Program-made: the position numbers and the translations under genes
The notes under the pieces: generated by a model
Database searches by the model: none
Told to the model about the DNA's origin: nothing
Seen by the model: only the letters and a program-made list of their open reading frames with translations
Part shown: positions 30,722-40,375 of the stretch, in pieces
Numbering within the stretch: position 1 is the first letter of the stretch
How the letters are laid out: each line of letters begins with the position of its first letter
Assembly (NCBI GenBank): GCA_003116975.1
Contig: BGKB01000071.1
Span: 62,001 to 126,000, forward strand
Length of the DNA stretch: 64,000 bases
Source: Aurantiochytrium sp. KH105
Taxonomy: Eukaryota > Sar > Bigyra > Thraustochytrida > Thraustochytriidae
Reading direction: 5' to 3'

Positions 30722-31227
30722 GTCGCGCCAGCCCGCCCTTTTCCTCTTCCCGTCTCACGGCGCGCTCCAGATTAGTCGGGTCGTCGCTGTTCGCGTTGGC
30801 GCTCGCCAGCCCGGGCTTCCTTCCCTCTCCGTCCTCAGAGCGAGCGAGGCTGCTGGTCTCTCCAGCGACGTGCAAGGGACCCAAGAAGGGCCCACGCGAG
30901 GAGGGGTTCTTCCCCCGCCCCCGCGCGCACGCGCACGCGCACGTGCACGCACAATGGCCTCGGATAGCCCAGCTGCGCGCGGGCGCCTGATTATCGCGTT
31001 TGCAATTCCAGTAGTCTTTCTTTCTTTCTTCACACAAAACAAAGTTCAAGCGGGCGATGAGGATTCTCGAAATTCCGGGACGGAAGCTCGTCGCAGACGG
31101 AAATCCGGACACAGCCGCCCCGCCGCAAATCTTGATCTTCTCTCTTCTTCGTCAATCGCCTTCTGTGCGGTGCGCGCGGAAGCGAGCTATCCGCGCTTGC
31201 TCTGCGCTCGCGGAGGACGCGAGGAAG
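30722..31227. promoter_or_regulatory. Divergent promoter, USP and Rtt106-like genes
   Basis: About 500 bases. It contains a CG-alternating stretch (GCGCACGCGCACGCGCACGTGCACGC) near 30923-30950 that could adopt Z-DNA, and a CTTTCTTTCTTTC tract at 31015-31030. No gene is seen. Confidence 0.5.
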
Positions 31228-32740
31228 ATGGCGAGCGAGGAGGCTGCCGGCATCGCCAAGACGCTCGGCGTAGGCACCGAGGTACGTGCGCGGAGCGCTT
31301 TTGGGGGTGGGCTTCTTCGAGCCATGAACAAGCGAGAAGGTGACTAACGACCAAGACGAGGACGACCACAACGATGTCTGGATTGATTCAACGGGCGCCG
31401 TGCCGTCCCGTTACGTCACGGGTGCAACGCAGGTTGCTGCGCTTTGCGAAGCATGTCCTGAACAAATTGAGCTGGTGGTCAAGATCCTGCGCAAGGTCGA
31501 GACGCAGATCAAGACAAACGCCGAAGCCCCGGTGGCAAGCACGATAAACAAGAATGGTACGGCCGACGCTGCTACCGCTGCTGCTGCTGCGAGTTCCGCT
31601 GCAAGCCAAGCACCTGAGAAGGAAAGGGTCTCGGGCTGGTGCACAATCACGGGGCAGAGTTTTCAGGTGCCGCGCGGAAACCTGGACGTTGAGCTACTTG
31701 AAGACGGGAGCATCGGGCTTCACAGCAAGTCTGTGAACATCGTGCTCCCTCCTAACGGCATTGAGTTCGCTTACGAGCTGCCTTCGCTCAACAGCGCGGC
31801 TTCTACCATAATTCTCCGTCTGCATGAAGCTGTGCCTGTAGGAAAATCAGAGGCACGGACATTGCTGCTCGCACCAAAGCCATCGCCCAAGAGCAAGCTT
31901 CTTCATGTAGACCTGCGCAAGCCAGCACCAGGCAACCCGACGCTAGGCGACGCCGTGGAAGAGGAGCCAATCCAGGCATGGCGAATGCTGCTGGCATCGA
32001 TGACTCCTGCAGTTGTGATTCGAGAACCTGATCCGGCCTATTTTCGAAGCAATCAGGGCAAGACGGCAGTCAAGTGCTACCACAACGTCAAGGATGGCGT
32101 GTTGTACCCACTTCCGGATGGCATTGCCTTCGTCCGCTCACCTACGCTTTTTCTTAACCTCCCTGAAATTGGTCACGTTGATTTGCAGCGTGAAGTCTCT
32201 GGCGCCACGAGGAATTTTGACCTCAATATTGTCATGAAGGAAGGTACCACGCATGAGATCCGAATGATCGAGCGCGATGAGTTTGATGCCATATCAGCCT
32301 ACGTGGCCAGAAGTCATATCAATGACAAACATTTGCAGGATGCACAAGATGCGGAGGGTGAAGGCGACGCGGAGGGGGCTGCGGAGCTCAGCGACGAGGA
32401 GGATGAGGACTCCGACTTTCATGGAAGCGATAGCGAAAACGAAGCAACCTCAAAAAAAGCTGCGCGAGTCAAGTCTGAGTCAGGGGAAGGTGCTGGTCAT
32501 GCTGGCGATGCCGATGAAGACGAGGACGAGGACGATGAGGACGGAGATGGAGACTCTTCCGATGGCGAGGACCATGAAAGTGACATTGATAGCAGCGACA
32601 TCGAGCTGGACAAAGATGTTGAGTTTGATGAAACGGACACGATTGCGTTGAAAAGACCCAAGAGGAAGGCTGCGCTTGCAGCCTTTCCCTCGTCCTCCTC
32701 AGCAGCAGAGGGCAAGCGTCCCAAGAGCGAGGAGGCATAA
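31228..32740 (+). CDS. Histone chaperone, Rtt106-like tandem PH fold
   Basis: Exons 31228-31281 and 31340-32740, 484 residues. Exon 1 encodes MASEEAAGIAKTLGVGTE; exon 2 by itself starts without ATG. The first PH-like part begins near WCTITGQSFQVP (about 117). The second is the Rtt106 signature, AVKCYHNVKDGVLYPLPDGIAFV then PTLFLNLPEIGHVDL (about 255-340). A long Asp/Glu tail (about 350-455) and basic nuclear-localisation-like stretches (KRPKRKAALA, GKRPKSEEA) end the protein. Rtt106/Pob3-type chaperones bind H3-H4 and act in replication-coupled nucleosome assembly and transcription. Distinguishing Rtt106 from a FACT subunit paralogue needs alignment, but the short N-terminus argues against SSRP1/Pob3. 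Confidence 0.8.
31282..31339 (+). other. Intron of the Rtt106-like gene, 58 bases
   Basis: Donor GTACGTGC after a GAG codon, acceptor GCGAGAAG, phase 0. Reading through would hit an in-frame stop, and the only acceptor nearby that keeps the frame is this one. Confidence 0.8.
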
Positions 32741-33449
32741 TGTGACACATTCATGTAAGTTCGGCGCGCCTGCGCCAAAGACCAAGAGAAGAAAAGAGAC
32801 ATGTGAATAGAGAAAGGGAAGGGGGGGGGGGGGCAAGCGCATGCGACTATGCACTGGAAGCGATGAGGAGACAAAATATTCAGAACCGTTTTGCGAGCCT
32901 CGGCTGTGAGCGAAAATCTTTATTTTGCACTTTACCTGAGCTTTTCATTTATTTCATAAATCAGTGTCTAGCCATGCTGCAACGACAGGAATCGATCGAG
33001 ATCGTGTAAGATGCTTCCTCATCACTCTTCTCTTCCGTCACGCAAAGAAGAAGGAATCAAGAGTGCCTTGAAAGAAAAAGAGGTTGTGGTGGTGGGTATG
33101 GGGGGTGGGTTATGAAAGGCGAACACGCGTCTCCGCGAGCAATGACGAAGATTCATCAAGAAGTTTTTATCAGTGAGCGATTTCTCGCACTGAGCAAACA
33201 TATATATATTACACCCATAGAATCTGAGCTCGCGCAAGACAAGGCATCTATCCAAGAGAAAAAAACAGAGGCTCAGAGCGTGTGAGAGAGAATTTTAAAT
33301 TTTGGGTGGCCGTAAAGAAGAGATCAGTCATTAGAAAGGAAAAGGAAGAAAGACGGAGCTCTAACATTTGCGCTGTCAAACGCATGCCTCGCTCCAACAG
33401 CCAGCCAGCGAGCGAGCCAGCACACTGTGCACAGTTGACATAAGAAATC
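32741..33449. other. Convergent 3' region
   Basis: 709 bases between tail-to-tail genes. It has a G12-13 run at 32822-32834, a GGGTATGGGGGGTGGGT stretch near 33093-33110, and a TATATATA patch near 33201. No gene is recognised. Confidence 0.5.
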
Positions 33450-35108
33450 CTACTTTTTTTCCGCAACATCCCAAGCGAGCATGCCCAAGGTAGGCTTGTG
33501 GTGCACATCCTTACCATACGAAGGCCGAGAGTACGGCCGCACGTGCGCCGTAGATTTGGCGGCCAAGGTTGGCGTGGCTGCTGCCGTGGCAGCGGCGGGA
33601 GGTCGACGCTCTGTGTCCCAACTGAGATCAATGTGATCAGAGTGGTGCGCGTCATACGAGTGCTCATAGCGTCTTCCAATGCGGTGCGCCTCGATTTCGG
33701 TCGCCTCGAGCAAATTTGGCGCGTGCGACCATGCAATGAGGTCCCCGTGCGACGCCTGTGCGCGGGACACAAGCCCCCCTGTCCGCGAAGGAGATCCTGC
33801 GGGTGGAGGAGGGGGAGGAGGAGAGACGTTCCCGGCGGGAAGATGATGAGGTTGCGGCGGCGGCGCGGCAATCACCGAGGGTGGCGGCGACTTGGGCACC
33901 GCCCCAGCGGCGCCCAGCCATGGACGGAATACCGGCTCAAAGGCGAGAGCGAAATCACGAAAAATGACAATTCCATCAAGCTTGGCATGGCCAAGCAGCG
34001 TGCGGACCTCTTCAGGCATCGCGACGCCCAGCTGATGGATCTTACGCGTAAACGTTTCGGACGTGAGCTGGCCCTGGTCGAGCTGCCTAATGCACTGATA
34101 AATGTTTTCCTTCAACACTTCCTTTTCCTTTGACAATGCGTGCTTTTCTGAAACATCGTCAAAGACAATGTGGCTCGAAAGGGCTTCCATCATTCCTGGC
34201 TCGAATCGACGCCGCGAAGGGTGCGCTGCGCTTTTCGGTGGCTGGGCGACGTATACGTGCGGTGCGTACGGGTCATTGTCGCTTTCGGCCGTGTGCCAAG
34301 GCGAGGCCACGCTCTCGCGCGCCCGAGGCGAAATTGGTGGCGCCGGAGGCTGCCTGTCCCTCGACAGTCCCTCGACACTTGAACCTTGGTTGTCGCGCCA
34401 GGTCACCACATCGGTCGACCGCGGTGCACCCGACGCAAATCTTCGTCCTGGGATGGTACCAGCCTTGTGCTGGTTGGCCGACCCTGGATCGATGCGCAAT
34501 AGAGCTTGAAAAAGCTGAGCAAACGTCATATCGAGCGCGCCGTGCCGAATTAGGGAGTGATAGGCTGTCGTCTCAACAAGTCCAAGCTCGCGAATGGTGT
34601 GTTGCAATGAAGCCAACGAGCATTTGCCCGTGTCATATTGATTGAATGCGTGGTGCAACGCATCGACAGCACGATGTACGCGTTCTTTGGGATCGTGCGG
34701 CGCAGAAAAAAGCGCTGGGGGAGCTGCTTGCCCCGCCGCGGCCGCAGGTTGGATGCCCGACGACATTTGCATCGGGTACGTGGATTGCCCAATTGGAGCG
34801 CCCGCGGCGGCCACCGGCTCGGGTACCTGGACTTGCGACGGAGCAGAAGGAGGTGCAGCATGCGCAACTTTGGGAGGTGACGGTGGAGGTCCGCTTTTCA
34901 TCACAGCATCCTCCAGCGGGGCGTAGTTGATTCGTCCATCGTTTTCAACCTTGCATTGAAGAACGATTTCATCTGCAGATGCGCTGCCAAGAGGAACCCC
35001 GGCACTCTGGAGGACCTCCTGAAAATCACCTGCTTCCACACGCTTCGTCCCCGCCACGTCAATTTTGCGCAGCGCCTCGAGCACGAGGGCGTCTTCCTGG
35101 CGTCCCAT
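33450..35108 (-). CDS. Protein with degenerate EF-hand-like modules and Pro-rich linkers
   Basis: 552 residues from the ATG at 35108 (context ATCATGGG). Three helix-loop-helix regions resemble EF-hand pairs: residues of about 8-70 (RKIDVAGTKRVEAGDFQEVL), about 140-205 (HHAFNQYDTGKCSLASLQ) and about 305-385 (IRQLDQGQLTSETFTRKI). None keeps the full D-x-D-x-D calcium loop, so calcium binding is doubtful. The linkers are rich in Pro/Ala, including a poly-Pro run (about 425-440). The C-terminus ends HKPTLGMLAWDV. EF-hand-like proteins of this layout occur in flagellar and cytoskeletal complexes of protists, but a specific role cannot be given. It is divergent to the gene at 35970. Confidence 0.7.
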   Translation of the reverse strand: MGRQEDALVLEALRKIDVAGTKRVEAGDFQEVLQSAGVPLGSASADEIVLQCKVENDGRINYAPLEDAVMKSGPPPSPPKVAHAAPPSAPSQVQVPEPVAAAGAPIGQSTYPMQMSSGIQPAAAAGQAAPPALFSAPHDPKERVHRAVDALHHAFNQYDTGKCSLASLQHTIRELGLVETTAYHSLIRHGALDMTFAQLFQALLRIDPGSANQHKAGTIPGRRFASGAPRSTDVVTWRDNQGSSVEGLSRDRQPPAPPISPRARESVASPWHTAESDNDPYAPHVYVAQPPKSAAHPSRRRFEPGMMEALSSHIVFDDVSEKHALSKEKEVLKENIYQCIRQLDQGQLTSETFTRKIHQLGVAMPEEVRTLLGHAKLDGIVIFRDFALAFEPVFRPWLGAAGAVPKSPPPSVIAAPPPQPHHLPAGNVSPPPPPPPAGSPSRTGGLVSRAQASHGDLIAWSHAPNLLEATEIEAHRIGRRYEHSYDAHHSDHIDLSWDTERRPPAAATAAATPTLAAKSTAHVRPYSRPSYGKDVHHKPTLGMLAWDVAEKK

Positions 35109-35969
35109 GATGCTACTACCGTCGCGGCCCAAAGACGCTGGTGGCCGGTTCCACACCCGGAAAGAAAACCTTCACGCGAGCCCGAACACGGGATTGCGAG
35201 CAAAGGCAAGATCCCAGCCCCGCGCAGCGCGCACGAACGGTCTGCTCGGTAGGCGCGCGGCCGCGTGCGGGAATCACGTTGGCTTCTTTCCAGTTTGCGA
35301 CTGCGAGAGCCGAGCGAAGATGTTGATCTAAGACAAAAAGCGGCGACGGTTGCTGGCCGGACCTTTTCCCGTGGACGCGAGGTAAAAAGAATTATTTTTT
35401 GTTTGTCTTTTTGGCATAAATTGGGAGCATCATGAGTTGATCTTGATTTCGCAAGTCTTGCGCGCAGCTTTGTTAGCCGTGCCAGCCGCAGCAGCAAGTG
35501 ACAGGCAGCCAGCTGCTGACCCAGAGCAGGAACCTACCCAGCTAGGGTTTTCCATGCCTCTGCGCGAGAACGACCAGTCCACAGATGACGGCGACTTCCA
35601 GATATCCGTTATGGCTGCCAGTGAGTCTCGCCGTGACTCGGACTCGGACTCGAAGTCACACTCTGGATCCGAGGCGATCACAAAGGCTAAATTTGGGTGT
35701 CAGAGCTGCTTAGCACTGGGCACCAGAATTCGTCCTCGATCGCAAAGCACGAGCATGATGATATGAATGCGAGCTCAGCCAAGGCAAGACACTTCTTTTC
35801 TTGAACAAACGCCCTGACGGTGAGACAAACTCAAGGGCCAAGCGAAGCTGCTCAGGGAGAACCCATAGCTTTGGTCGTGCGCTGATCAGATCATACTGAG
35901 CTTTGAGGATCGCGTTGGACATTAAACGCTCTTGGATTGGCGCTCAGCAACTTCGATTTGACCATTGCA
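35109..35969. promoter_or_regulatory. Divergent intergenic region
   Basis: About 860 bases. A short open stretch starting at ATG 35554 encodes an acidic peptide (MPLRENDQSTDDGDFQ) and contains a GTGAGT donor-like site at 35621. It could be a non-joined upstream exon, but the phase does not fit the nearest acceptor. No other gene is seen. Confidence 0.4.
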
Positions 35970-38351
35970 ATGACGGAGACGGGTGACGAAGAACCAAATG
36001 TCATAACAAACGACATCGGAGAAAAGGTTGATGGCAGCATGGACGACGATGACGAGCAGCTCGGCACAAAGGACAAAGCAAAGGAGGATTGCCCATTGAA
36101 CGAGAACGACACAGACGAAAGCAAGAATTTGACGCTCAAGGAGGATGAAGCAGCAGGCCAAGATTGCCAATCAAACGAACACGACGACAACGCGGCTCCA
36201 ACGAGCACAGAATCTCAGTCGCCAACGGGACTTCACGCGAGTGACACTGCCGATCAAGCGCTCAACGAGGAGAAGCCAATTCAAACGCGCATATCAAACG
36301 AACAATTGACAACCAGTTCAGTCAGTGATGGAAAAAGTGTGTCTCAAGATGATTCTGCTCCCAATGAAAATCCGAAAGAGCCTCCACGCGAGCTAGCTCC
36401 CAATCCTGTTGATGATCTACAAACTCAAGCAAAAGCACAAGAGCCTTTGGAGCCTGTGCAAGAGTCAACCTCTGGCGCTTGTGACCAAGAAAAAATCGAA
36501 ACGGATCAGAAGGTGAGCGAATGCGATTCCCACGAGCCGGGTACTCAGGTTTCGCAAGAAGTGAGCAATCAATACTTTCAGAAGACGAGTGCTCGCGACG
36601 CTGAAGAGGTGCAATCGCCAACAAGCCCAGATGTGGAACATACATTGCCGCGCAAAAACACGAACGACCTCAAGGGAGAGGTCCTCGCAAGTCAAAATGG
36701 TGCGAGAAACAACGAAAAAAATAATGACGTGCGTGGGTCCCAAAAGGATGAGGGCGATAGTCAAACAACCTCGAACAGCAAAGAACCCGAGAAAATTTCG
36801 GAAAACAAGCCGAGAGCACGCGAAGTTGGCGCCGCCAAAGAGAAAAGCCGATCAACAGAGAGCAAAACTTCTTCTCTCAACACTGCGGGCCGACGATCTC
36901 CGAAAAGTAAAGCGGATCGAAGTGCTCGTCCTGAAGTCAAAGCAAATGGGTCAAAGAAAAATGCGCATCAAGACTCTCCGTCGCGTCAGCATGACGCTAT
37001 TGCTTTGGCGGCGCGAAGAAGCAGCGGCGCCGGGGTTTCTCATGCCGAAGCTCCGCGTCACACTGTTGCTGTCGCTTCTCGCGTCGCCGATCTCGACCGT
37101 CTTGCGCGGGCTGCTCGTCGCAATAGTCTCCCCCTGGATCGCAATGCGGTACACGCAGCGCAACTTGCCATGCGAGACGCAAAGCTTGGCGTTCCGCATT
37201 CAGCCGAAGCTTCAGCAGCTGCGAAAGATACGCGAAAGCGCCAAAAACGAACCAAGACCGAAATCCAAGTATCGCACCCGGCCTACAATACAGTGGATCG
37301 CCCTCTCGAACCTCCGCAGCGAGCACGACCTCGCGCTTTGTCGTCAGAGAGTCCCGCTTCACCCGTGCAAGAAACATCGTCGCCGCCGCCGCAACTTACG
37401 CTGGACGCGGCATCAAAGTCGAAGTCGTCCGCTCGCGGGTCGCCGCAGTCCACGCTTGACCGTCGTTCTCGACGCGCGGCGAGTCCTCACAGCCCAAACA
37501 GTCCTGCGAATGACCACTCCGTACCTGGACGAGGGGGTAGAAAGCAGCACGCCGTTCGTGGGGATGAGAAGCCGAGGTGGCGGTCCCCAATGTCCCCACA
37601 GAGCCCCGTGTCCCCACTCTCAGGCCATCAAGAGCGCGCTCGCAGTCCTCCAGGGCTCGCCAACGCCGAAAGCCTCGATGCGGCAGATCCAGTGGAACTC
37701 AAGCGACTCATTGTGGAGGAAGTGAAGAGAACGGTACGAACGCAAATGGCTCGCGAGTCGCGCAAGGATTTCGAGGACGAAGAAAGGAAAGAAAAGGAAC
37801 ATCAAGTCGCAGAGGCGCGAAAACAGGCAATTGCAGAGCGGCAAACTCAAGCTTTGCAAAAACTGAGGCAAGAGTCCGACTATTTGCGCAAGCGCAACAA
37901 GGATCAGGAGCGAGAGATCCGTCGCCTGCAGAGCGTGAATACAGGACTCACGCGTGATATTAAAGTGATTGTGGAGGAGGAACGTCGCATGGCGGCAATC
38001 GCGATTGCAGAAGCACGAAACGATTTGAAGCGGCAACTGCAGCATTTGATGCAAGAGCACAATGCTCAGGTGGAGGCTATGCAGAATAAAATCCGACATC
38101 TGGAGCTGACGCAGAACCCGCGGCACCCCCAGCATCAGCACACGCATCAAAAGCATCAATACTCTGAGCTCGCCGAGGAAAAGCAGCACCATAGCGGAGA
38201 AGGTCTCCGTAATGTCGGGCAGGACAAACGTCGAGCACGTCTCCTGCACCTCGTCGACCGAGCGATCGCGAGCGTTGAGGAAATCGAGGTGGCCCCTAGC
38301 TCTGGGCACGCGGGATCGCTTTCGCCACTTTCGCGTAAGGTGAAAAGGTAG
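35970..38351 (+). CDS. Disordered acidic/basic protein with C-terminal coiled coil
   Basis: 793 residues from the first ATG, at 35970. The frame is open 11 codons upstream without ATG, and a CTCAG acceptor-like site at 35947 leaves room for an upstream exon. Residues 1-260 are acidic and Gln/Asn/Ser-rich; 260-560 are basic and Ser/Pro-rich with many SP sites (SPASPVQ, RSPMSPQSPVSPLS); about 575-735 form a charged coiled coil (EVKRTVRTQMARESRK to MQNKIRHLELTQ), followed by a His/Gln-rich patch. No catalytic or named domain is recognised. The composition suggests a scaffold regulated by proline-directed kinases. That is inference. Confidence 0.72.
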   Translation: MTETGDEEPNVITNDIGEKVDGSMDDDDEQLGTKDKAKEDCPLNENDTDESKNLTLKEDEAAGQDCQSNEHDDNAAPTSTESQSPTGLHASDTADQALNEEKPIQTRISNEQLTTSSVSDGKSVSQDDSAPNENPKEPPRELAPNPVDDLQTQAKAQEPLEPVQESTSGACDQEKIETDQKVSECDSHEPGTQVSQEVSNQYFQKTSARDAEEVQSPTSPDVEHTLPRKNTNDLKGEVLASQNGARNNEKNNDVRGSQKDEGDSQTTSNSKEPEKISENKPRAREVGAAKEKSRSTESKTSSLNTAGRRSPKSKADRSARPEVKANGSKKNAHQDSPSRQHDAIALAARRSSGAGVSHAEAPRHTVAVASRVADLDRLARAARRNSLPLDRNAVHAAQLAMRDAKLGVPHSAEASAAAKDTRKRQKRTKTEIQVSHPAYNTVDRPLEPPQRARPRALSSESPASPVQETSSPPPQLTLDAASKSKSSARGSPQSTLDRRSRRAASPHSPNSPANDHSVPGRGGRKQHAVRGDEKPRWRSPMSPQSPVSPLSGHQERARSPPGLANAESLDAADPVELKRLIVEEVKRTVRTQMARESRKDFEDEERKEKEHQVAEARKQAIAERQTQALQKLRQESDYLRKRNKDQEREIRRLQSVNTGLTRDIKVIVEEERRMAAIAIAEARNDLKRQLQHLMQEHNAQVEAMQNKIRHLELTQNPRHPQHQHTHQKHQYSELAEEKQHHSGEGLRNVGQDKRRARLLHLVDRAIASVEEIEVAPSSGHAGSLSPLSRKVKR

Positions 38352-38409
38352 TCTCTGACCCTCGAGTAAATCGTGAACGTTGAGAGAATCAAGGCTTCTC
38401 CCGCATTTG

Positions 38410-38475
38410 AGCGCGCGAAGTCACTTTCATCGCCGCAGCAGCCGCAGCAGCAGCCGCAGCAGCAGCCGCCGACGG
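38410..38475. repeat. CAG/CCG triplet cluster in a 3' gap
   Basis: Interrupted GCAGCAGCCGCAGCAG units in the 287-base gap between two convergent genes. Confidence 0.75.
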
Positions 38476-38638
38476 CGAGTTTGCCAAAATTTTACGTCTC
38501 GAGTCGCGTTGTTCAAGATATCAGAACTTGAATTGAGGTCTCACGGACAAAATTATTCTTGCTGCCATTTTTCCTTTTTCTCTTTGTTTTCGTCTCAAAA
38601 AAACTGATAAAATGTGGTTTATTTGCTTGCTGATTTGT

Positions 38639-40144
38639 TCACTCTTGCAACGCCTGCAACGCGGTGATGGAGGCCAAGGAAAACATACGGTGCATCCTTG
38701 AATTCACAAGAACGTCTTCACCCTGAACGATTATTGCTCGACGCATGACAAGCTCTCGCTGCCGCAGCAAAAAGTCCTTGTGTTCTTGCGGAATACACGC
38801 GAAGCTATATGTTTGCGTAAAGTCTTGAGCTTCCCAGTGCGAGTTGGCGCCTTGCGGAAGAGGAGAGCGCTGCTGATGTCCCTGATGTCCCTGGTTCATC
38901 GACCTCCTCGCGTTTGCTGCGCCGTCACGATCGCGACCCGGACGCTCATCATTCCAGCCACGAGAGCGGCGAGAGTTCATATTACCGCCAGCAGCAGGCT
39001 CCGCAAAGGTCGATCCCGCAGCAGCAACAGCAGCAGCAGCAGCAGGAGCAGCAGCCCCTTGGTGACCAGCCACGTGGTCTGGACGATGATCCGCATGCCT
39101 TCCTCGATCACGGCCCCTTTGTCGTGCATGATCCTCGTCGCCCCGGCTGCTTCTTCGATTATGCCGATGGCTCGAGTCGTGATCGCGGTCGCGGCTTCTG
39201 TCATCGCGTGAGTGGTCCTGGCTTTTGTCATCGCGCGAGCGACCATTTGTATGATGAGACAGCGATCTCTCGCGATGATCCCTGTTCTTTCGGTATCGTT
39301 CATCGTCCCTGCGCGGATGCTCGAAACGATCGTCCTTCTTCTTGTCATGACTTTCATCTCGACTCCGATGTCCTCGGGAACTTCCGCCTACTTCTTCGAG
39401 CGTACGGGAGCTCTTGCTACTGACACTCTGTTCCCTTTGAAGAGTTCTGTCTCCATTTTTCTCATTGCTTGAAGATTTCTCGACCTCGCGATCGCGGTCG
39501 CGGCGATCGCGGTGATCTCTATGGGAACGATCAGATGCCCGGTCTCGATCCCGATCGTGGTCTCTGTTGCGGCTGCTCCGGTCACGGCTGCGGTCGCGGC
39601 CACGGTCACGGCTGCGGTCGCGACTGCGGTCACGGCTGCGGTCGCGACTGCGGTTGCGGCTGCTGCGATCACGGCTGCTGCGATCACGGCTGCTGCGATC
39701 ACGACTATAGTCGCGCCGATCCTTGTCTCTACGGCGACGTTTTCGGTCACGATCGCGGTCGCGGCTTCGATCCCGTTTCCGGTCCCGGCTCGAGCTCGCA
39801 TCTCGATCGCGATCGCGATCGCGACTGCTGTGATGTCGTCGCGTCCGGCTCCGCGATCGTGATCGAGAAGAGCGACGATCCCTTGAGCTCCTCCTGCGAT
39901 CGCTGCGACTGTCGCGATCGCGATCACGGTCGCGGTCACGGTCGCGGTCTCTATACTTATCGTTGTCACGGCCTCGTCGGTGATCGCGATCGCGATCGCG
40001 GTCGCGACTGCGACGCCTGCTTCTACTTTTGCTTTGACTCCTGCTTCTGCTTCGGCTTCGACCTGATCGGTGTCGAGAAGAAGAGCCAGACACCTGCTGC
40101 GCCGGGGGCGTGTCAAGGATCTCGCCCTCCTCGGCCTCGTCCAT
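38639..40144 (-). CDS. Arg-Asp/Arg-Ser repeat nuclear protein
   Basis: 501 residues from the ATG at 40144 (MDEAEEGEILDTPPAQ). Residues of about 20-340 are almost wholly alternating RS, RD and SRD units, followed by a Gly/Ala/His region with a short poly-Ala run and a conserved-looking 80-residue C-terminus (WEAQDFTQTYSFACIPQEH, LRQRELVMRRAIIVQGED). RS/RD domains mark pre-mRNA splicing and 3'-end factors in nuclear speckles. No RRM is present, so it is more like an SR-related protein than a classical SR protein. The coding DNA is built of near-palindromic GATCGC units, and the opposite strand stays open too. Its ATG is only 45 bases past the stop of the UQCC6-like gene on the same strand. Confidence 0.8.
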   Translation of the reverse strand: MDEAEEGEILDTPPAQQVSGSSSRHRSGRSRSRSRSQSKSRSRRRSRDRDRDRDHRRGRDNDKYRDRDRDRDRDRDRDSRSDRRRSSRDRRSSRSRSRSRTRRHHSSRDRDRDRDASSSRDRKRDRSRDRDRDRKRRRRDKDRRDYSRDRSSRDRSSRDRSSRNRSRDRSRDRSRDRSRDRGRDRSRDRSSRNRDHDRDRDRASDRSHRDHRDRRDRDREVEKSSSNEKNGDRTLQREQSVSSKSSRTLEEVGGSSRGHRSRDESHDKKKDDRFEHPRRDDERYRKNRDHRERSLSHHTNGRSRDDKSQDHSRDDRSRDRDHDSSHRHNRRSSRGDEDHARQRGRDRGRHADHRPDHVAGHQGAAAPAAAAAVAAAGSTFAEPAAGGNMNSRRSRGWNDERPGRDRDGAANARRSMNQGHQGHQQRSPLPQGANSHWEAQDFTQTYSFACIPQEHKDFLLRQRELVMRRAIIVQGEDVLVNSRMHRMFSLASITALQALQE

Positions 40145-40189
40145 GATTACGAGCGCTAATTTATGCTCTTTCTTCAAGTGCGACTGAGT

Positions 40190-40375
40190 TTACTGATCGC
40201 GAGGAATCGAGTTGTCCGCAAGCTTCTTGCCGGTTTCCTCAGCCTTGCGCTTGTCCACGTCAAGCGAAAGGTCTGGTTTGAGCAGGGCGTGCACGAGAGA
40301 CGAGCCTGCAAAGAGCGACAGCAGACTCGCGGTTCCGACCACTGCGTACTGCTTCACGACGTAGCCGAGGGCCAT
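40190..40375 (-). CDS. UQCC6/BRAWNIN-like bc1-complex assembly mini-protein
   Basis: 61 residues from the ATG at 40375 (context CCCGATGG). One membrane segment carries TASLLSLFAGSSLVHALLKP followed by DLSLDV. This matches the human UQCC6 (BRAWNIN) core, where an ASLL-x4-AG-x2-VVH helix is followed by a PDL motif, both in order and in spacing. The length (61) is close to that of human UQCC6 (71). The protein would sit in the inner mitochondrial membrane and aid complex III assembly. The frame is open upstream to 40525 but that part is Leu/Ala noise. The stop lies only 45 bases before the start codon of the RS-rich gene, so the two transcripts must overlap or be joined. Confidence 0.6.
   Translation of the reverse strand: MALGYVVKQYAVVGTASLLSLFAGSSLVHALLKPDLSLDVDKRKAEETGKKLADNSIPRDQ

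Noticed and set aside
35437..35766. 109-codon plus-strand frame between the EF-hand-like gene and the gene at 35970
   Set aside because: It begins without ATG. The internal ATG at 35554 followed by a GTGAGT donor is tempting as an exon, but its phase does not match the nearest acceptor at 35947.
39388..40146. Ala/Ile/Thr-rich and Cys/Gly/His-rich frames on both strands of the RD-array gene
   Set aside because: Out-of-phase translations of GATCGC repeats; the RD/RS frame has an acidic N-terminus, ATG and a non-repetitive C-terminus.
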